From the NCBI GenBank assembly GCA_013151785.1, contig JAADHP010000056.1:1-17966 (forward strand): DNA of 17,966 bases, written 5' to 3'. The notes under the pieces are model-generated. The model made no database searches. It worked only from the letters and a program-made list of their open reading frames with translations, and had not been told where the DNA came from. Below, one piece after another: positions 6,266 to 13,565 of this stretch; the first letter of the stretch is position 1; each line of letters opens with the position of its first letter. Origin of the DNA: Nitrospirota bacterium. GTDB taxonomy: Bacteria > Nitrospirota > Thermodesulfovibrionia > Thermodesulfovibrionales > JdFR-85. A program made the translations under genes and the position numbers.

Positions 6266-7740
6266 TAATAACCCCCTATTGATTCGGCCATCTCTACAGC
6301 CTTCATCATACCCATTGCCTTGTTGACAGTCTCTTTATATTCCATCTCCGGGACAGAGTCCGCAACTATACCGGCCCCTGCCTGGATGTACAGTCTATCC
6401 TCTTTGATAATTATTGTCCGTATGGTAATACAGGTATCCATATTGCCTGAAAAACCAAAATAACCGACTGCTCCTGCATAAGGCCCTCTCCTGACCGGTT
6501 CAAGTTCATCTATGATCTCCATTGCCCTTACCTTTGGTGCACCTGTTACAGTGCCTGCGGGAAAGCAACTCCTGAAAAGATCAAATGCAGTGAGTCCATT
6601 TCTCAGAGTGCCTTCCACATTTGAAACAAGGTGCATAACATGGCTGTAGCGTTCAACAGTCATAAGCTCCGTGACCTTGACGCTGCCTATCTCAGCCACC
6701 CTCCCCACATCGTTTCTGCCAAGATCAACAAGCATGATATGTTCTGCTCTTTCCTTTGGATCTTCCAGGAGTTCTTTTTCAAGGGCCCTGTCTTCATGTT
6801 CACTTTCACCTCTTTTCCTGGTTCCGGCAATGGGTCTCAGTATTATTTTACGACCTTCCAGTCTTACAAGAATCTCCGGAGAGGAACCCACAAGTTGCAT
6901 CTCTCCTGTGTCAATATAAAACATGTATGGTGAAGGGTTTATCACCCTTAAAGCCCTGTATATATCAAAGGGTGGACGGGTACAGCTGGTCTCGAACCTC
7001 TGGGAGAGAACCACCTGAACCACATCCCCGGCTCTTACATATTCCTTTGCCTTTGATACCGCATCTTCAAAGTCGGCCCGGGCTCCGAAGGAGGATAAGA
7101 AACTTTTATCCTCTATTGTTTTGTTCGAGAAGTCCTTCCTGGTTGTGGAAGACAGCAGACGCTCAATTGTTTCATCAATCTTCTCCCTTGCCTCATTATA
7201 TGCTCTATCGGCACTATCCTCTATATGTGTAGGCGAAAGGATCTTAAGCTTATGAGTTAGATTATCAAATATAAGGATAATGTCGGGTACCATGATAACC
7301 ATGTCTGGCAGATCAAGTCCTGGTTTTTCTCTTGATGGAACCCTTTCAAAGAACTTAACCATATCATAGCCCACATAACCCACAAAACCTCCGAAGAATC
7401 TCGGCACACCCTTGAGAGTCACAGGGGTATATTTCCTGAATTCCTCTTCAAGTATCTTGAAGGGGTCATCCACCTGGAGTGTGCTTTTGTTACCAGCACT
7501 ATCAGTTATTGAAACCTCATGGCCTGTTGCCCTGATGGTTTTACTTACCGATGTGCCAATAATGGAATATCGTCCCCACTTCTCTCCACCTTCTACGCTT
7601 TCAAGCAGAAATGAAGGTGTATCGTAGAGTTTCAGATAGGCTGATACCGGAGTTTCAAGGTCAGCAAGAATCTCTTTGTATACAGGGATTATATTGCCCT
7701 TATCTGACAGTCTTTTATAGGTTTCCAAATCAGGATACAT
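6265..7740 (-). CDS. trpE: Anthranilate synthase component I TrpE
   Basis: TrpE converts chorismate plus ammonia to anthranilate. The N-terminal regulatory domain has the LLES motif (SFLLESVEGGEKWGRYS, about residue 45), which in characterised TrpE proteins binds feedback tryptophan. The chorismate-binding domain has PIAGTRKRG (PabB proteins usually have PIKGT) and GTVTGAPKVRAMEIIDELE. I use the ATG at 7740, which gives 491 residues; the preceding in-frame codon is TTG. No clear Shine-Dalgarno is seen. It is the first gene of the minus-strand operon trpE-trpG-trpD-dehydrogenase-aminotransferase. I find no leader peptide with Trp codons or attenuator in the 160 bp upstream, so control by attenuation is not supported. 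Confidence 0.96.
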   Translation of the reverse strand: MYPDLETYKRLSDKGNIIPVYKEILADLETPVSAYLKLYDTPSFLLESVEGGEKWGRYSIIGTSVSKTIRATGHEVSITDSAGNKSTLQVDDPFKILEEEFRKYTPVTLKGVPRFFGGFVGYVGYDMVKFFERVPSREKPGLDLPDMVIMVPDIILIFDNLTHKLKILSPTHIEDSADRAYNEAREKIDETIERLLSSTTRKDFSNKTIEDKSFLSSFGARADFEDAVSKAKEYVRAGDVVQVVLSQRFETSCTRPPFDIYRALRVINPSPYMFYIDTGEMQLVGSSPEILVRLEGRKIILRPIAGTRKRGESEHEDRALEKELLEDPKERAEHIMLVDLGRNDVGRVAEIGSVKVTELMTVERYSHVMHLVSNVEGTLRNGLTAFDLFRSCFPAGTVTGAPKVRAMEIIDELEPVRRGPYAGAVGYFGFSGNMDTCITIRTIIIKEDRLYIQAGAGIVADSVPEMEYKETVNKAMGMMKAVEMAESIGGY

Positions 7741-7906
7741 CAAAATATTTTATCTATTTTATCAGCATTTTAGCAAATGATAATAAATATCATCATAATT
7801 AAGCCCTGTCCTAAACCTATATATTGCCTTAAAAGATTTCCTGCGTTTTTCTGTTAGATATCTGAGGTGGAATTTTATTTTACACTGTTCTAAAAGTAGC
7901 AAGAAG
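7741..7906. other. AT-rich intergenic region upstream of trpE
   Basis: This 166-bp region separates trpE (leftward) from a small rightward ORF. It is AT-rich and must hold the trpE promoter, but no -35/-10 pair is convincing enough to mark. An imperfect palindrome, ATGATAATAAATATCATCAT at about 7777-7796, lies 40-55 bp before trpE and could be an operator. No RNA gene or repeat is seen. Confidence 0.4.
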
Positions 7907-8122
7907 ATGGAGAATCTCATGATGACGCTATTCAGGTTATTTGGTTCTGAAAGGGTAATCCATATGGCACTAACCCCTCATAATAATGTCATATATGTTA
8001 AACTAAGAATAACATTTGCCAAAATAGACTCCCTTGAGACAGCCTTTAGAAAGGCTGTAAAAAAGATTGAGAGGGGGATAAAGACCCCAGATTCAGCTGT
8101 AAGGATAAGGAATAAATGCTGA
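7907..8122 (+). CDS. Small hypothetical protein ORF whose end runs into repeat copy 2
   Basis: This is an open frame of 71 codons with AAGAAG just before the ATG. I do not recognise the product. The middle (VIYVKLRITFAKIDSLETAFRKAVKKIERGI) has a plausible strand-helix pattern and normal codon use. The last eight codons, including the TGA, lie inside the beta-type outer arm of repeat copy 2 (from about 8098). The repeat may therefore have truncated or re-terminated an older gene. It could equally be chance or a pseudogene remnant. No promoter is identified. Confidence 0.35.
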   Translation: MENLMMTLFRLFGSERVIHMALTPHNNVIYVKLRITFAKIDSLETAFRKAVKKIERGIKTPDSAVRIRNKC

Positions 8123-8360
8123 AAGCAGTGGTATGGTAGAGTCTTACACATCCCGGATACCCCAGAAAATCTTTCGATTTTCTGGGTGCCCCTCATTCTC
8201 GACGTGCATCCATGCACGTCTCCGAGGGAATTTTGCGATTCCAGGGTCCCCAAAAATCCCTGATTTTTGGGGCTGTCCCCCTCGTGGTGAATCTTATGCA
8301 AAATTCAAATCCGTTCAGACTCAACCATACCACTGCTATAACTTTATCGCTGGATTTTGG
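8098..8360 (+). repeat. Hairpin-rich inverted-repeat element, copy 2 (most compact complete copy)
   Basis: Core terminal repeats lie at 8124-8144 and 8317-8337 (20 of 21 positions complementary). Inside, in order: CCCAGAAAATC/GATTTTCTGGG (8161-8171 and 8176-8186), GACGTGCAT/ATGCACGTC (8201-8209 and 8212-8220), and GAATTTTGC/GCAAAATTC (8228-8236 and 8298-8306), which encloses CCCCAAAAATC/GATTTTTGGGG (8248-8258 and 8262-8272). All stems are perfect. The left outer arm is the beta type (TGTAAGGATAAGG..., from 8098) and the right is the alpha type (ATAACTTTATCGCTGGATTT, to 8360), the reverse of copy 1. The right end carries an outward promoter. Confidence 0.88.
8314..8342 (+). promoter_or_regulatory. 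Outward-facing promoter at the right end of repeat copy 2
   Basis: TTCAGA (8314-8319, 4/6 to TTGACA) is followed by a 17-bp spacer and TATAAC (8337-8342, 5/6 to TATAAT) with an extended TG at 8334-8335. Both boxes lie in the repeat's right terminal sequence. Transcription would start near 8350 and give a leader of about 37 nt with GGAGGTGA before the nitroreductase ATG. Only 26 bp lie between the repeat and the gene, so the promoter is either here or further upstream. Confidence 0.5.
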
Positions 8361-8386
8361 AAGAACTAACTTTACGGAGGTGAGCC

Positions 8387-8899
8387 ATGATAGAGGCAAT
8401 CAGAAAGAGGAGAAGTATAAGGGCCTATAAGCCAAAGGCAGTGGAAGAAGAAAAGATAAGAGAGATCTTAAAGGCAGCAATGTTTTCACCCACTGCCTGG
8501 GATACAAGGGCATGGGAGTTTATTCTTGTCAAGGATCCAAAGACCAGGAAGGCCCTTTCAGAGGCAACCCCCTATGCCTCTTATGTAAAGGATGCGCCTG
8601 TAGTAATCGTTATCTGCTATGATAACCAGAAAGGCAGGAGATTCAAAGAGGATGCATCAATCTGTGCAGAACACATCCACCTCGAGGCGGTAAATCAGGG
8701 TCTTGGAAGCTGCTTTACCCAGGTGGCTGACTCAGAAGGCCCACATGGTAATGCAGAGGCATATGTCAAGGAGGTTCTTGGCATTCCTGATACTTACAGG
8801 GTACAATGTATGATGCCTATTGGTTATCCTGCAGTTGAACTGCCAGAGCATTCTGACAGTGAGTATGATGAGGAAAAAATACATTATGAGAGGTTTTAG
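8387..8899 (+). CDS. Nitroreductase-family FMN flavoprotein
   Basis: The 170-residue protein has the compact nitroreductase fold signature: an N-terminal IRKRRSIRAYKPKAV (FMN-phosphate-binding arginines), ILKAAMFSPTAWDTRAWEFILVKD, and a C-terminal GLGSCF...LGIPDTYRVQCMMPIGYPA. Family members use FMN and NAD(P)H to reduce nitro compounds, quinones or flavins; the natural substrate cannot be told from sequence. A strong ribosome site (GGAGGTGA) precedes the ATG. The stop codon abuts the ATG of the endonuclease Q-like gene, so it is the first gene of a three-gene operon, probably driven by the promoter in repeat copy 2. Confidence 0.9.
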   Translation: MIEAIRKRRSIRAYKPKAVEEEKIREILKAAMFSPTAWDTRAWEFILVKDPKTRKALSEATPYASYVKDAPVVIVICYDNQKGRRFKEDASICAEHIHLEAVNQGLGSCFTQVADSEGPHGNAEAYVKEVLGIPDTYRVQCMMPIGYPAVELPEHSDSEYDEEKIHYERF

Positions 8900-10171
8900 A
8901 TGAGATTTATTGGAGACCTTCATATACACTCTAAATATTCAAGGGCTACAAGCAAAGAGATGACACCTGAGGGGCTTGCCTACTGGGCTCAGCTAAAGGG
9001 TATCAGGGTTATCGGAACAGGAGACTTTACCCACCCTGACTGGTACAGGGAACTGAAGGAGAAACTCCTACTACAGGCCAATGGCCTTTACAGGCTCAGA
9101 GAAGAGGTTACTGCAGTACCCGAGCGATGCAGGGCTGATGTCTATTTTATTCCTACTGCTGAGATAAGCTGTATCTATAAGAAAGGTGACAGGACAAGAA
9201 AGATACATATCGTGATAATACTTCCAACTCTTGAACTTGTTGCAGCCTTCAACGCAAGACTTTCAAAGATAGGCAATCTGACTGCCGATGGTCGTCCTAT
9301 TATTGGGCTTGATGCAAAGAAGCTTCTTGAGATGACACTACAGATTACAGAGGAATCCCTTGTAATACCCGCACATGCCTGGACACCACATTTCTCGATA
9401 TTTGGAGCCTTCTCAGGCTTTGATTCCATTGAGGAGTGCTTTGAAGACCTTTCAGACAGGATATATGCCATAGAGACAGGACTCAGTTCTGACCCTCCCA
9501 TGAACTGGCGTCTTTCAGGACTGGATAATATAACCCTTGTTTCAAACTCCGATGCCCATTCTCCAGCCAAACTTGGACGGGAGGCCAATATCTTTGACAC
9601 AGACCTTTCCTATGAGGGGATAATAAACTCCATAAAGAGCGGCAGAGGTTTTGAAGGTACAATCGAGTTCTATCCCGAGGAGGGTAAGTATCACTTTGAT
9701 GGCCATAGAAGCTGTAATGTCTGTATATCACCTGAAGAGACCAGAAAGTATGGACACAGGTGTCCTGTCTGTGGAAGACCTGTTACAGTGGGGGTTATGC
9801 ACAGGGTAGAGTTACTTGCCGACAGGGACAATGGCTATAAACCCGAAAAAGCAAAGCCCTTTTATTCAGCCATACCTCTTCAGGAGATTATTGCCGAGGC
9901 ACTTGAGACAGGTGTTAATACAAAGAAGGTACAGCATCTTTATCTGAAGGTTCTGCATGATCTCGGGCCTGAGTTTGATGTGTTATTAAACAGGGAAATT
10001 GAAGATATTAAGAAGTCTGCTGGTGAGATGGTGGCTGAAGGTATTAGACGGATGCGACATGGAGAGGTCAAGATAAGGCCTGGGTTTGATGGTGAGTTTG
10101 GAAAGATAAGACTCTTCGAGGAGGTAGAGCGGCAGGAGATCAAAGGACAGACCCTCCTTTTCAACTCCTGA
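8900..10171 (+). CDS. Endonuclease Q-like PHP-domain protein (TIGR00375 family)
   Basis: The 423-residue protein opens with a PHP metal-binding motif (GDLHIHSKYSRA; His8, His10), has IPAHAWTP (His159) and SNSDAHSPAKLG (Asp218, His220), then a four-cysteine zinc ribbon (Cys272, Cys275, Cys288, Cys291) leading into GVMHRVELLADR. A helical C-terminal region follows. This architecture and length match endonuclease Q, described from Thermococcales and some Bacillus, which nicks DNA 5' to deaminated bases (uracil, hypoxanthine, xanthine) and abasic sites. The activity here is inferred from family membership. It starts directly after the nitroreductase stop (TAG-ATG) and its TGA overlaps the next ATG. 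Older annotation would call it a conserved hypothetical protein or helicase-associated PHP protein. Confidence 0.8.
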   Translation: MRFIGDLHIHSKYSRATSKEMTPEGLAYWAQLKGIRVIGTGDFTHPDWYRELKEKLLLQANGLYRLREEVTAVPERCRADVYFIPTAEISCIYKKGDRTRKIHIVIILPTLELVAAFNARLSKIGNLTADGRPIIGLDAKKLLEMTLQITEESLVIPAHAWTPHFSIFGAFSGFDSIEECFEDLSDRIYAIETGLSSDPPMNWRLSGLDNITLVSNSDAHSPAKLGREANIFDTDLSYEGIINSIKSGRGFEGTIEFYPEEGKYHFDGHRSCNVCISPEETRKYGHRCPVCGRPVTVGVMHRVELLADRDNGYKPEKAKPFYSAIPLQEIIAEALETGVNTKKVQHLYLKVLHDLGPEFDVLLNREIEDIKKSAGEMVAEGIRRMRHGEVKIRPGFDGEFGKIRLFEEVERQEIKGQTLLFNS

Positions 10172-11019
10172 TGATAAAAAAAATACTGATAGGTATACTC
10201 TTCCTGCCGGTTGTCCTTGAAGCCTCATGGTATTTCTTACCCAACCAGTGGGTTGAGCAGAAAATAGAGTCAACCCTCGGTTCTATTATTGCCCATCGTA
10301 GAATTACAGCGGACATACATTCATTAAAGAAAGGCCTTCCCTTTCGGTTTTCTGTAGAGAATATCTCTCTTACAAGACAAGACCATCCACTTATAAGTAT
10401 GGAGGAGGTCTCAGGGAGTATCAATCCCCTTTCGATTCTGTCATCATATATATCGATTAATGCAAGAGGTGAAGTCTCTGACGGGGTATTAGACTCTGTA
10501 ATGGATATAGCTCCTGAGGGGGTACTTCTTAATTTTCATATTGAGGACCTGGATATAGAGAGACTTCCTTTATCTGGATTATTGGGGATTAATGGTAGAG
10601 GAAAGCTTCGGGGTAGAGGAAGTATCTATATCTCTCTATATAATAGGGAGTTGAAAAGATTCAACTATGTTGGTTCAGTTGAGGATATTCTTCTTAAAGA
10701 TATAAGCATTGGAGGTGATATCATCCCACTGAGCCTCTTTGAAAGCTCCCTTTTTACTGTGAGATTAAAAAGGAAGGACTATTTCTTGATGAAAGGCATT
10801 TTAAAGGGTGATGGAGTAACAGGATTTTTCAATGTAAAAATAGAAGGGTTTAAGTTGTCAGGGTTTATAGATATAATCACAGAAGAGGATTACAAGAAGA
10901 AAGAAAAGCTCGCCAGGATTTCAGATTTCGCAGGTGACAATTACTACTATATTCCATTTAAAGGGAATATTTCAAAACTCTTCAAGAAGAAGATTTTTTA
11001 TCCCCAAATTGGCGATTGA
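10171..11019 (+). CDS. Membrane-anchored GspN/AsmA-like protein
   Basis: This 282-residue protein has one N-terminal membrane segment (IKKILIGILFLPVVLEASWYF, about residues 2-22), with the rest predicted outside the cytoplasm. The segment VENISLTRQDHPLISMEEVSGSINPLSIL and the beta-rich repeats after it resemble type II secretion protein GspN and the N-terminal AsmA fold, which act between inner and outer membranes. No other gsp genes are in the window, so a secretion role is not supported by context. The ATG overlaps the previous stop (TGATG), indicating translational coupling. The family call is tentative; 'single-pass envelope protein of unknown function' is the safe description. Confidence 0.5.
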   Translation: MIKKILIGILFLPVVLEASWYFLPNQWVEQKIESTLGSIIAHRRITADIHSLKKGLPFRFSVENISLTRQDHPLISMEEVSGSINPLSILSSYISINARGEVSDGVLDSVMDIAPEGVLLNFHIEDLDIERLPLSGLLGINGRGKLRGRGSIYISLYNRELKRFNYVGSVEDILLKDISIGGDIIPLSLFESSLFTVRLKRKDYFLMKGILKGDGVTGFFNVKIEGFKLSGFIDIITEEDYKKKEKLARISDFAGDNYYYIPFKGNISKLFKKKIFYPQIGD

Positions 11020-11028
11020 CTCATTGGT

Positions 11029-11563
11029 CCAGTTTTGAAGTCAGGTAGGTATTGGCTTTACCGCTCAACTTACACCCCAGAAAATCTGCGATTTACTGGG
11101 GGCCCCAATTTCTCGCAAGCCATCCAAGGCCTCTGCCCCAAAAAGTCTACGACTTTTCGGGGTACCCCAGCTTCCGAGGGAATTTTGCGATTCAGAGCTT
11201 TAAGGGGGACAATCCCCCCTCAAAGTTAGTGAAGCTCCGACCCATGGTCAGGAAGCTTCACTAAGGTATTGCTACATGGTCTTCTTCACCACCTCTCGGC
11301 CGCTGGCTAATGAAATCTCTGTATGATTTCGCTCTACCATTGAATACAGGTTCTGGCAGAGAGTAATCCTGTGGATTGCATTATTTTTATGAGGTGCCCT
11401 GCCTTTTTATATTGGACAGATGTTGCCGGAGTATAATTTTTTCCTTTCCTCTGGGGTCTCAGGGGCAAAGCCCCTGATGTCCAATCTTGTGCAAAATTCA
11501 AAACCCTTCAGACTCTACCATACCACTACTTTCAGATATCCATTGTTATCCTTAACAACTGGA
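11029..11563 (+). repeat. Hairpin-rich inverted-repeat element, copy 3 (expanded, left end diverged)
   Basis: The right core repeat is intact (AGACTCTACCATACCACTAC plus T, 11510-11530) with a beta-type arm ending in AACTGGATTT. The left core is badly diverged but the following CTTACACCCCAGAAAATC is recognisable. Internal stems include CCCCAGAAAATC..GATTTACTGGGG, CCCCAAAAAGTC/GACTTTTCGGGG (shared with copy 4) and the conserved GGAATTTTGCGATTC. A perfect 11-bp hairpin TTAGTGAAGCT/AGCTTCACTAA lies at 11226-11236 and 11254-11264. From 11265 a 32-bp segment is identical to 13527-13558. The remaining middle resembles copy 1's middle in reverse. The element fills the whole gap between the GspN-like gene and moaC. 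Confidence 0.8.
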
Positions 11564-11570
11564 TTTGAGT

Positions 11571-11576
11571 TATAAT
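11571..11576 (+). promoter_or_regulatory. Consensus -10 box just upstream of moaC
   Basis: A perfect TATAAT ends 6 nt before the moaC ATG at 11583, which would place the transcription start at or next to the A of the ATG. No good -35 is found at 15-19 bp. There is no Shine-Dalgarno sequence, which fits a leaderless transcript. The box is just outside the right arm of repeat copy 3. Confidence 0.35.
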
Positions 11577-11582
11577 ATTACA

Positions 11583-12071
11583 ATGTCTGATTTCACACAT
11601 ATAGATGAACAGGGTAAAGCGAGGATGGTTGATGTCTCAGGTAAACCCCTGACAGAGAGAGAGGCCATAGCCAGCGGCAGGGTTAAGATGAAGCCTGAGA
11701 CCCTGAAACTGATAATAGAGAATAAGATTGCCAAGGGAGAGGTCTTTCAGGTTGCAAGGATTGCAGGGATAATGGCTGCAAAAAAGACATCCCAGCTTAT
11801 TCCCCTCTGTCATCCACTTGGTATTACCTCCATAAAGGTTGACTTTAATGTTATTGATGATGAGAACGCTGTGGAGATTGTTTCACGTGTGAAGACAATA
11901 GGGCAGACAGGTGTGGAAATGGAGGCACTTACAGCCACAGCAGTGGCTGCATTGACAATCTACGATATGTGCAAGGCCGTTGACAGAGAGATGGTTATCA
12001 CCGAGGTTATGCTTCTTGAGAAGCGTGGGGGTAAAAGTGGTGAGTTCAAAAGAATCTTAGAGAATAGATGA
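11583..12071 (+). CDS. moaC: Cyclic pyranopterin monophosphate synthase MoaC
   Basis: MoaC makes cyclic pyranopterin monophosphate from the MoaA product in molybdenum cofactor synthesis. The 162-residue protein has LIPLCHPLGITSIKVDF (His77), GVEMEALTATAVAALTIYDMCKA (Asp128, Lys131) and the Lys67-Lys68 region AAKKTS; numbering aligns with the catalytic residues known from E. coli MoaC. I start at the ATG at 11583 (MSDFTHIDEQG), matching family N-termini; an in-frame TTG at 11565 would add six residues but has no support. No ribosome site is visible. The stop overlaps the next gene (ATGA). Other moa genes are not in the window. Confidence 0.95.
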   Translation: MSDFTHIDEQGKARMVDVSGKPLTEREAIASGRVKMKPETLKLIIENKIAKGEVFQVARIAGIMAAKKTSQLIPLCHPLGITSIKVDFNVIDDENAVEIVSRVKTIGQTGVEMEALTATAVAALTIYDMCKAVDREMVITEVMLLEKRGGKSGEFKRILENR

Positions 12072-13309
12072 ATCAAGGGCTACTAAATATCGGTTCAATT
12101 GTCCTGACCATCCTTCCCCTTGTAATAGTTCTATTTCTCTTCTTGCTTTTCCGGTATATCAAGAAAAAAAGCAGGCAGGAAAGGGAAAAACAGACCGAGA
12201 TATCCTTTATGGCTCAGACCTTCCAGCAGTTGCTTGCACAGTTGAAAGAAAAAGAACGGGAACTGGAAAGGCTCAAAAAGATAGCAGAAGAAAGGGCTGA
12301 CTTTGTTGAAAGCTATAGCAACAACATCATCCAGAGCGTACCAAGCGGTGTGGTCAGCTTTGATAACAATCTCGTTGTTACAAAGATTAATACTGCAGCA
12401 TCAAGGATTCTTGATATCAGATCTGAAGATATGGTGGGAAAAAGTTATGAAGAGATATTTTCCTCTCCGGTGAAAGAACTATTATCAAAGAAAGAGCCTA
12501 TCAACAGGGCGGAATGTACGTATACATTAAAAAATGGTCGCAAGATCTATCTGGGGCTCACACTGTCACAGTTGTTTAATCAAAGGGAAGAACAGATAGG
12601 GTATGTCCTTGTCTTTACAGACCTTACAGAACTTAAGACTCTTGAAAAACAGATGAAACTCAGGCAATGGCTATCTTCCCTTGGTGAGGTTTCCCTTGGT
12701 ATCGCCCATGAACTGAGGAATCCCATGGCTGTAATCTCAGGATATGCCAAGATACTCTCAAAAAAGGGGGACAACCTTCCAGAGGTAAAGGCCATCATGG
12801 ATGAAATAAATGTGATGAACAGGATAATAGAGGACTTTCATTCCTTTTCAAAGTCTGTAAAGCCCAACCTCCAGAGGATTGACCTCAAAAGCCTCCTTGA
12901 GAAATCTGTCAGGCATATCCTTAAGGAAAGGGAGGATGTGGAGATATACCTTTCATCTGATGATATCTGGATAACCACCGATGAGGTGTTACTGAAACAG
13001 GCAATAAATAATCTACTGCAAAACGCCGTTGAGGCCATGCCTGAAGGTGGAAGACTGGATATCACTGTAGGCTCAGGCAGTGCCAACAGGGGAGAGGTTG
13101 AAATCACGATAGAGGATACTGGTTCAGGCATACCAGAAGAGATAAGAGACAAGGTCTTCCTGCCTTTTTACACCACAAAGGACAGTGGCTCAGGCCTTGG
13201 TCTTGCCATTGTACATAAGAATATCTCCATATTGAATGGAAGAATAACCTTTGACTCCAGCAAAGGAGGAACAAGATTCAAAATTGTATTACCACAAGAT
13301 TATTCTTAA
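12068..13309 (+). CDS. Membrane-anchored PAS-domain sensor histidine kinase
   Basis: The 413-residue kinase has one N-terminal membrane segment (about residues 9-31), a coiled coil (about 35-78), a PAS domain (about 80-190), HisKA with phosphoacceptor His214 (GIAHELRNPMAVISGY) and a HATPase with N-box Asn319 (NNLLQNAVEA), G1 at about 350 (EDTGSGIPEEI) and G2 at about 374 (GSGLGLAIV). The layout resembles NtrB-type kinases. There is almost no periplasmic loop, so sensing is probably cytoplasmic through PAS. It overlaps moaC by 4 nt, so the two are translationally coupled. No response regulator follows in the window; it is an orphan here. Its last codons and stop lie in a 17-bp sequence repeated at 13838-13854. 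Confidence 0.93.
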   Translation: MNQGLLNIGSIVLTILPLVIVLFLFLLFRYIKKKSRQEREKQTEISFMAQTFQQLLAQLKEKERELERLKKIAEERADFVESYSNNIIQSVPSGVVSFDNNLVVTKINTAASRILDIRSEDMVGKSYEEIFSSPVKELLSKKEPINRAECTYTLKNGRKIYLGLTLSQLFNQREEQIGYVLVFTDLTELKTLEKQMKLRQWLSSLGEVSLGIAHELRNPMAVISGYAKILSKKGDNLPEVKAIMDEINVMNRIIEDFHSFSKSVKPNLQRIDLKSLLEKSVRHILKEREDVEIYLSSDDIWITTDEVLLKQAINNLLQNAVEAMPEGGRLDITVGSGSANRGEVEITIEDTGSGIPEEIRDKVFLPFYTTKDSGSGLGLAIVHKNISILNGRITFDSSKGGTRFKIVLPQDYS

Positions 13310-13427
13310 AATACAGGAGTTCCCCCCAAAATGTATCATAAATAAAAGAACCTTTGAAAGAAAAAAGATAAATATCACAACAGAACTTTTGTGGTTTTTA
13401 TACAGGCAGACAGAGGTGGTTCATCAT

Positions 13428-13450
13428 CCCATTGATGCAATGGGATTTTT
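13428..13450 (+). terminator. Rho-independent-like terminator downstream of the histidine kinase
   Basis: CCCATT (13428-13433), a 5-nt loop, and AATGGG (13439-13444) are followed at once by ATTTTT. The stem is short (6 bp) but the T-run is properly placed for plus-strand transcripts from moaC and the kinase. It lies 118 bp after the kinase stop, inside the inserted block. Confidence 0.4.
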
Positions 13451-13565
13451 AATTATAAAAAGAAAGACAGACAGAGCCTTTTCAGCCTTAAGATGAAACA
13501 TTATTATGCTTATGTAAGTTACCGTCGGTATTGCTACATGGTCTTCTTCACCACCTCTGTCTGCC

